DNA of 11,820 nucleotides. Source: Pseudomonadota bacterium (GTDB lineage Bacteria; Pseudomonadota; Alphaproteobacteria; Rhizobiales; Devosiaceae). The position numbers and the translations under genes were made by a program. Of the stretch, positions 7,979 to 11,820 are shown one piece after another; the stretch's first letter is position 1; the number at the start of each line of letters is the position of its first letter. The stretch is taken from positions 1 to 11,820 of the forward strand of contig JAEZKB010000097.1 of NCBI GenBank assembly GCA_023415605.1. Direction: 5' to 3'. The notes under the pieces were generated by a model that made no database searches, was not told the origin of the DNA, and was given only the letters and a program-made list of their open reading frames with translations.

Positions 7979-8004
7979 TCCACGAGGAAGTCTCACCTCG
8001 TGGA
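7979..8004 (+). promoter_or_regulatory. Hairpin overlapping the ribosome binding site of the cyclic-di-GMP gene
   Basis: TCCACGAGG (7979-7987) and CCTCGTGGA (7996-8004) are perfect 9-base inverted repeats separated by an 8-base loop. The 3' arm takes in the first three bases of the GGAGG ribosome binding site at 8002-8006, just before ATG 8011. In RNA the folded stem would partly hide that site and could lower or gate translation of the downstream gene. No T-run follows, so it is not a typical terminator. It could instead be a protein-binding palindrome in DNA. The inverted repeat is seen directly; its regulatory role is inferred. Confidence 0.5.
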
Positions 8005-8010
8005 GGCAGA

Positions 8011-10230
8011 ATGCCAATGGGCGACGCCGGTAATGAGCGGGCGCAGAAGCGCTGGAGTGAGCAGGAACTGCTGGCGCTCGCCGCCAATGAGCCGAGCTTT
8101 GCGCTCTACATCACCGACGAGCAGGCCAATCTCATCTTCGTCAACCGCCGCTTTACCGAAATGTTCGGCTACACTGCCGATGAGGTTATCGGCCGGCGCG
8201 GCCGTGAAGTGCTAGGCACGCCGCACTACAAGGAATCGGACTACCAGCGGTTGTGGTCCGAACTGATGCGGGGGCGGGAGATCCGCGAAGAGGTCCGCAC
8301 GCTCGACAAGTTTGGCGGCGAGGTCTGGGTTACGCTGACACTGCGTCCGGTGTTCGATGGCGACGGGTCGTTCAAGCACATCGTCGGGGTTATGGAAGAC
8401 ACCACTGAGACGCGGCAGGTGCAGGCGCTGCAACGCGACGTGCTGGAGGCGGTAGCGCATGAGCGACCGCTGACTGAGATCATGGACATCATTTGCCGAC
8501 GGGTGGAGGCGATCTTCCCGGAGGTGGTGTCGTCGATCCTCGCTGTCGATGCTGGAGGCAGATTGCGGCCGCTGGCCGCGCCGTCCCTGCCACCAGCCTT
8601 CGCGGCTATCGTCGACGGCGCGCCGATCGGTCCGATGGTGGGATCGTGCGGCACGGCCGCCTTCCTGGGCGAGCCTGTCACCGTCGAGGACATCTCGGCC
8701 GACCCACGTTGGCTGCCCTTCAACGCGTTGCCGCTAGCCGCGGGATTGAAGGCCTGCTGGTCGAGTCCGATCAAGTTACGCGATGGCCGCGTCGCCGGCA
8801 CTTTTGCCTTCTATTTCCGCAGCAAGCGTGGTCCCGGCGTCTCGCACGAGCGCATCGTGGCGGCTTGCGTGCAGCTTTGCATGCTGGCGCTGGAGCGGCA
8901 CGAGTCGCAGCAGCGCATCGCCAAGCTGGCCTACTACGACACGCTGACGGGCCTGCCCAACCGGGCGATGCTGCGGCGCGAGCTGGACGCGGTCTTTGCA
9001 GCGGGGTCCGAACAGAGCCGGGCCTTCCTCTTTCTCGATATCGACCGGTTTAAGGACGTCAATGACACGCTTGGCCACTCGGCTGGTGACGAGCTGCTGA
9101 TCGAGGTGGCCTCGCGTCTTCAGAAGCAGTTGCGACCGGGTGATGTGATTTGCCGGCATGGCGGCGACGAGTTCGTCGTAGTGCTCGACGATTGCGATCC
9201 GGATCGTGCTGCCAGTGTGGCTGAGCGCGTGCATGCGGCGCTGGAAGAGCCCACTGAAATTATTGGTCTGTCGCTGCCGATCTCTGCGTCGATTGGCATC
9301 AGCCTCTATCCGCGTGATGGGCAGGATACGGATACACTGCTCAAGAATGCTGATACGGCCATGTACCAAGCCAAGGCCGAGGGCAGGGCGCGGCACCGCT
9401 TCTTCTCGGCGGATATGAACCAGTTGGCGCAGGACCGGCTGCTGCTCAGCGTGGCGCTGCGCGAAGCCATTGCCGAGGGCGGCCTAACGCTGCGCTATCA
9501 ACCGCAGGTCTCAGCCGTTGACGGCAAGATGCTCGGGGTTGAGGCGCTAGCGCGCTGGAGGCATCCGCAACTTGGTGACGTCTCGCCCGACCGCTTCATC
9601 AAGCTTGCCGAAGAATCTGGGCTGATCGAGGCCATCGGTGAATGGGCGCTCGACGAGGGTTGCCGCCAGCTCAAGGCTTGGGACGAGGCGGGGCTCTTGG
9701 TGCCGTCGATCTCGGTCAACATCTCGCCGGTGCACTTCCGCACGCGTGAGCTGCAGCCGGCCGTGGCTAACGCGCTAAAGCGGCACGGCATCGAGCCCGG
9801 CCGGCTCGCTGTCGAGATAACCGAGGGCGTAGTGATGGAAGATTGTCCGGTGGCCTTGGAGAACGCCCATGCGCTCCACGAGCACGGCGTGCGCATTTCG
9901 ATGGATGATTTCGGCACCGGCTATTCATCGCTCAGCCACTTGGCGCGGCTGCCAGTGCACGAACTCAAAATCGACCGTAGCTTCATGCAAGGGCTCGAAG
10001 ACAGCGACAATGCCCGCACGCTGGTCACCGCGGTGATCCGCATTGGCCAGAGCCTCGGGCTGCAGGTGGTCGCGGAGGGCGTCGAGACCGATGCTCAGCG
10101 CCGCTTCCTGCAGGCGCTCGATTGCGACGTATTGCAGGGGTTCCTGTTCTCGAAGGCCCTGCCGCCCGACGAACTCGAGGTCTGGGCCCAGAGCTACACA
10201 GCTCAGCACGAAATTCGCGGCGCGGCCTAA
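8011..10230 (+). CDS. PAS-GAF-GGDEF-EAL cyclic-di-GMP cyclase/phosphodiesterase
   Basis: This encodes a 739-residue signalling protein without membrane segments. It has a PAS domain at about 25-130 (FTEMFGY at 48-54), a GAF domain at about 150-300 (GSCGTA at 211-216), a GGDEF domain at about 305-465 and an EAL domain at about 480-730. The diguanylate cyclase site GGDEF is intact at 384-388, and the product-inhibition I-site RPGD (375-378) sits exactly five residues before it. The phosphodiesterase motifs are also intact: EAL 511-513, VEITEG, DDFGTG 632-637, ELKID, VAEGVET 687-693 and QGFLF. The domain order recalls E. coli DosP without its heme-binding first PAS. ATG 8011 or ATG 8017 could be the start; GGAGG 8002-8006 serves either. 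The frame stays open further upstream, but only across other genes. The PAS and GAF ligands are unknown. Confidence 0.94.
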   Translation: MPMGDAGNERAQKRWSEQELLALAANEPSFALYITDEQANLIFVNRRFTEMFGYTADEVIGRRGREVLGTPHYKESDYQRLWSELMRGREIREEVRTLDKFGGEVWVTLTLRPVFDGDGSFKHIVGVMEDTTETRQVQALQRDVLEAVAHERPLTEIMDIICRRVEAIFPEVVSSILAVDAGGRLRPLAAPSLPPAFAAIVDGAPIGPMVGSCGTAAFLGEPVTVEDISADPRWLPFNALPLAAGLKACWSSPIKLRDGRVAGTFAFYFRSKRGPGVSHERIVAACVQLCMLALERHESQQRIAKLAYYDTLTGLPNRAMLRRELDAVFAAGSEQSRAFLFLDIDRFKDVNDTLGHSAGDELLIEVASRLQKQLRPGDVICRHGGDEFVVVLDDCDPDRAASVAERVHAALEEPTEIIGLSLPISASIGISLYPRDGQDTDTLLKNADTAMYQAKAEGRARHRFFSADMNQLAQDRLLLSVALREAIAEGGLTLRYQPQVSAVDGKMLGVEALARWRHPQLGDVSPDRFIKLAEESGLIEAIGEWALDEGCRQLKAWDEAGLLVPSISVNISPVHFRTRELQPAVANALKRHGIEPGRLAVEITEGVVMEDCPVALENAHALHEHGVRISMDDFGTGYSSLSHLARLPVHELKIDRSFMQGLEDSDNARTLVTAVIRIGQSLGLQVVAEGVETDAQRRFLQALDCDVLQGFLFSKALPPDELEVWAQSYTAQHEIRGAA

Positions 10231-10622
10231 GCCGACTGGGCGATGCGCTCGGTGGCCAGCTTCCGGATTTCGCGCAGCTCGCTGATGGTCGTCTGCAGAT
10301 CCGACAGTTGCCGTTCGAGCAGCGCCAAGCGTTTGTCGACCATTTCGGTAAGCATGTTGACCTGGGCGGTCTGCGAATGGGCGTCGTAGAGGCTCAGATA
10401 CTCCGAGATATCGCGCAAGGAGAACCCCAGCCGCTTGCCGCGCAGGATGAGTATCAGCCGGGCACGATCGCGGCGGCGGAAGATGCGGGTCGCGCCGACG
10501 CGCTCGGGCGTCAGCAGGCCTTTGGATTCATAGAAGCGGATAGCGCGCGTCGAGATACCGAACTCCTTGGCAAGGTCGGCGATCGCGAAGAGGTCGCGAT
10601 TGTGTGGCTCAGGCCGGTTCAC
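10227..10622 (-). CDS. MerR-family transcriptional regulator, LiuR-like
   Basis: This encodes a 131-residue regulator with a MerR winged-helix DNA-binding domain at residues 12-75 (IADLAKEFGISTRAIRFYE, then GLLTPER) and a C-terminal coiled coil at about 85-125 for dimerisation. The stretch RDRARLILILRGKRLGFSL is typical of the LiuR-like group that controls branched-chain amino acid and acyl-CoA catabolism. The protein has no cysteine, which argues against a metal- or redox-sensing MerR protein. The GTG start at 10622 is the only reasonable one, since the domain begins soon after and no other start lies upstream of it. A purine-rich AAGGAGAGG lies upstream on this strand. The gene starts inside the end of the acyl-CoA ligase (14-base overlap), so the two are probably co-transcribed and the ligase gene is a likely target. 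The exact effector is unknown. Confidence 0.9.
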   Translation of the reverse strand: MNRPEPHNRDLFAIADLAKEFGISTRAIRFYESKGLLTPERVGATRIFRRRDRARLILILRGKRLGFSLRDISEYLSLYDAHSQTAQVNMLTEMVDKRLALLERQLSDLQTTISELREIRKLATERIAQSA

Positions 10623-11820
10623 GCTTTTGCGTCCTCTCCTTGTACTCCTCGCGGAGCTCCTTCTTGGAAAGCTTGCCGATCAACGTCTTGGGCAGCGCGT
10701 CCTTGAAGATGATTTCCTTGGGCATTTCGATCTTGTTGATCTTCTCGGCGAGGAATTTCTTCAATTCCGCCTCCGTGACCGACTGCCCCTCCTTGAGCTT
10801 GACGAAGGCCACCGGGGCTTCGCCGCGATACGTATCGGGGACGCCGATGACGTTGGTCTCATCCACCGCCGCATGCTCGAGCAGCGCTTCCTCGATGGTG
10901 CGCGGATAGACGTTAAAGCCCGAGCAGATGATGAGATCCTTGATACGGTCGACGAGGAACACGTAGCCGTCGGTGTCGATGTAGCCGACGTCGCCGGTGC
11001 GCAGCCAGCCGTCCATGAAGGCCTCTTTGGTGGCCTCCTCGTTGTTGTAGTAGCCGAGCATCACCTGCGGGCCCTTGACCTGCAGTTCGCCGCGGTCGCC
11101 GAGCGCAGCTTCCTTGCCGCTTTCGATATCGACAAAACGGATGTCGGTGGCTGGCACCGGCTGCCCAATGGACATGTGCTTGGACGGCACGCGCAGGGCC
11201 GAGCAGCACACGACCGGCGAGGCTTCGGTGAGGCCATAGCCTTCGGCGAGCAGAGCCTTGGACACCTTTGCGAAGTTGTTGCGTGTTTCCTGCGGCAGCG
11301 CCGCGCCGCCCGAGACGACCACCTCGACGCATTCGAGCGGGCCCTTGGCTTTGTCACCGGCCTTGGCCAGCGCCGCGATGAGCGTCGGCACGGCCGGCAG
11401 CACATTGGCGCCCGTCCGGGTCAGGAGGTCGAGAAAGGCCTTGAGCTCGAAGCGCGGCAGCATCACCACCTGCGCGCCGTTGCAGAGCGGCACGTTCATG
11501 CAGACCGTCATCGCGAAGATGTGGAAGAAGGGTAGCACGGCAACGACGCGTGTGGGAGGGTAGAAAAGGCCACAACCCCAAGCGTCGATTTGGCTCATGT
11601 TGGCCGCGATGTTGGCGTGGCTGAGCATCGCCCCTTTCGGCAGCCCGGTGGTGCCGCCGGTGTACTGCTGCACCGCGACGTCACGCTCGCGATCGATTGT
11701 CACCGGCTCAGGCACATGATGGCGGGCGATCACCCGATTGAAGCGGTCGATGCTGCCGGCGATCGGGGAGGCGCGGAGATCGGCGAGATCCTTTCGCTTG
11801 GCGATGCTGTAGAGAACCTT
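10609..11820 (-). CDS. fadD: Long-chain fatty acid-CoA ligase (partial, 5' end outside window)
   Basis: This is the C-terminal 403 residues of an AMP-forming acyl-CoA synthetase, which activates fatty acids with ATP and CoA before beta-oxidation. The frame is open to the right edge, so the start lies beyond 11820; the GTG near 11733 is internal. Adenylate-forming motifs are in order: the phosphate-binding loop YTGGTTGLPKG (coded at 11664-11632), GYGLTEASP, GWLRTGD, DRIKDLIICSGFNVYP, and the C-terminal catalytic lysine in TLIGK (coded at 10674-10672). Hinge and cap domains are complete. The motif set fits FadD-type enzymes acting on medium to long chains, but chain length cannot be fixed by eye and other acyl-CoA synthetases look similar. 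The downstream LiuR-like regulator overlaps its end and supports a role in acyl-CoA catabolism. Confidence 0.92.
   Translation of the reverse strand, partial: KVLYSIAKRKDLADLRASPIAGSIDRFNRVIARHHVPEPVTIDRERDVAVQQYTGGTTGLPKGAMLSHANIAANMSQIDAWGCGLFYPPTRVVAVLPFFHIFAMTVCMNVPLCNGAQVVMLPRFELKAFLDLLTRTGANVLPAVPTLIAALAKAGDKAKGPLECVEVVVSGGAALPQETRNNFAKVSKALLAEGYGLTEASPVVCCSALRVPSKHMSIGQPVPATDIRFVDIESGKEAALGDRGELQVKGPQVMLGYYNNEEATKEAFMDGWLRTGDVGYIDTDGYVFLVDRIKDLIICSGFNVYPRTIEEALLEHAAVDETNVIGVPDTYRGEAPVAFVKLKEGQSVTEAELKKFLAEKINKIEMPKEIIFKDALPKTLIGKLSKKELREEYKERTQKREPA

Noticed and set aside
7534..8010. Upstream extension of the cyclic-di-GMP frame by 159 codons, through the ligase end and the whole UVR gene
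   Set aside because: The added residues are the shadow of the UVR gene and ligase 3' end in another frame, are arginine/glycine-rich and lack any domain. A good ribosome binding site precedes ATG 8011.
10567..11535. 322-codon + strand frame opposite the acyl-CoA ligase
   Set aside because: It is an antisense shadow. The - strand frame has every adenylate-forming motif in order.
1..11820. Mobile element, CRISPR array, toxin-antitoxin pair or defence cluster
   Set aside because: No transposase, integrase, repeat-spacer pattern or terminal repeats were seen. The nuclease and ligase belong to a known repair cluster rather than a defence system, and all other genes are housekeeping or signalling types.

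Overview
The window is GC-rich, almost entirely coding, and reads as the chromosome of an alphaproteobacterium. A member of the Hyphomicrobiales (a Rhizobium relative such as Devosia) is my best guess, based on gene content and codon style rather than on any marker gene. I see no insertion sequence, integrase, tRNA, rRNA or CRISPR array. Gene order and gap sizes look like ordinary core or near-core sequence.

Layout on the + strand: the last 44 codons of an unrecognised gene (2-136); an aldo/keto reductase (163-1140); a 221-base gap holding only a start-less reading-frame fragment; a large M16C zinc metallopeptidase of the presequence-protease type (1362-4277); a small two-helix membrane protein of unknown function whose start overlaps the peptidase stop (4274-4990); a metallo-beta-lactamase-fold, ligase-associated DNA exonuclease (5028-6026); an ATP-dependent DNA ligase whose start overlaps the exonuclease stop (6023-7600); a small UVR-motif protein (7613-7876); a 134-base gap ending in a hairpin that overlaps a ribosome binding site; and a PAS-GAF-GGDEF-EAL cyclic-di-GMP enzyme (8011-10230). 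On the - strand a long-chain acyl-CoA ligase enters from the right edge (10609 to beyond 11820) and is followed by an overlapping MerR-family regulator (10227-10622). The regulator's stop codon overlaps the stop of the cyclic-di-GMP gene.

The peptidase, membrane protein, exonuclease, ligase and UVR-protein genes are spaced or overlapped as in an operon (gaps of -4, 37, -4 and 12 bases). The exonuclease-ligase pair is the core of a known but little-studied bacterial DNA-repair cluster, which usually also carries an Lhr-type helicase and a metallophosphoesterase. Here those two are not adjacent, and a UVR-motif protein follows the ligase instead. The ligase-regulator pair on the other strand looks like a fatty-acid or branched-chain acyl-CoA unit under a LiuR-like regulator. 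The cyclic-di-GMP protein keeps every catalytic and feedback motif I could check, so it may both make and degrade the messenger.

I found no clear sign of an undescribed defence or mobile system. The points most worth a second look are the hairpin before the cyclic-di-GMP gene, the altered make-up of the ligase cluster, and the unknown membrane protein coupled to the M16C peptidase.
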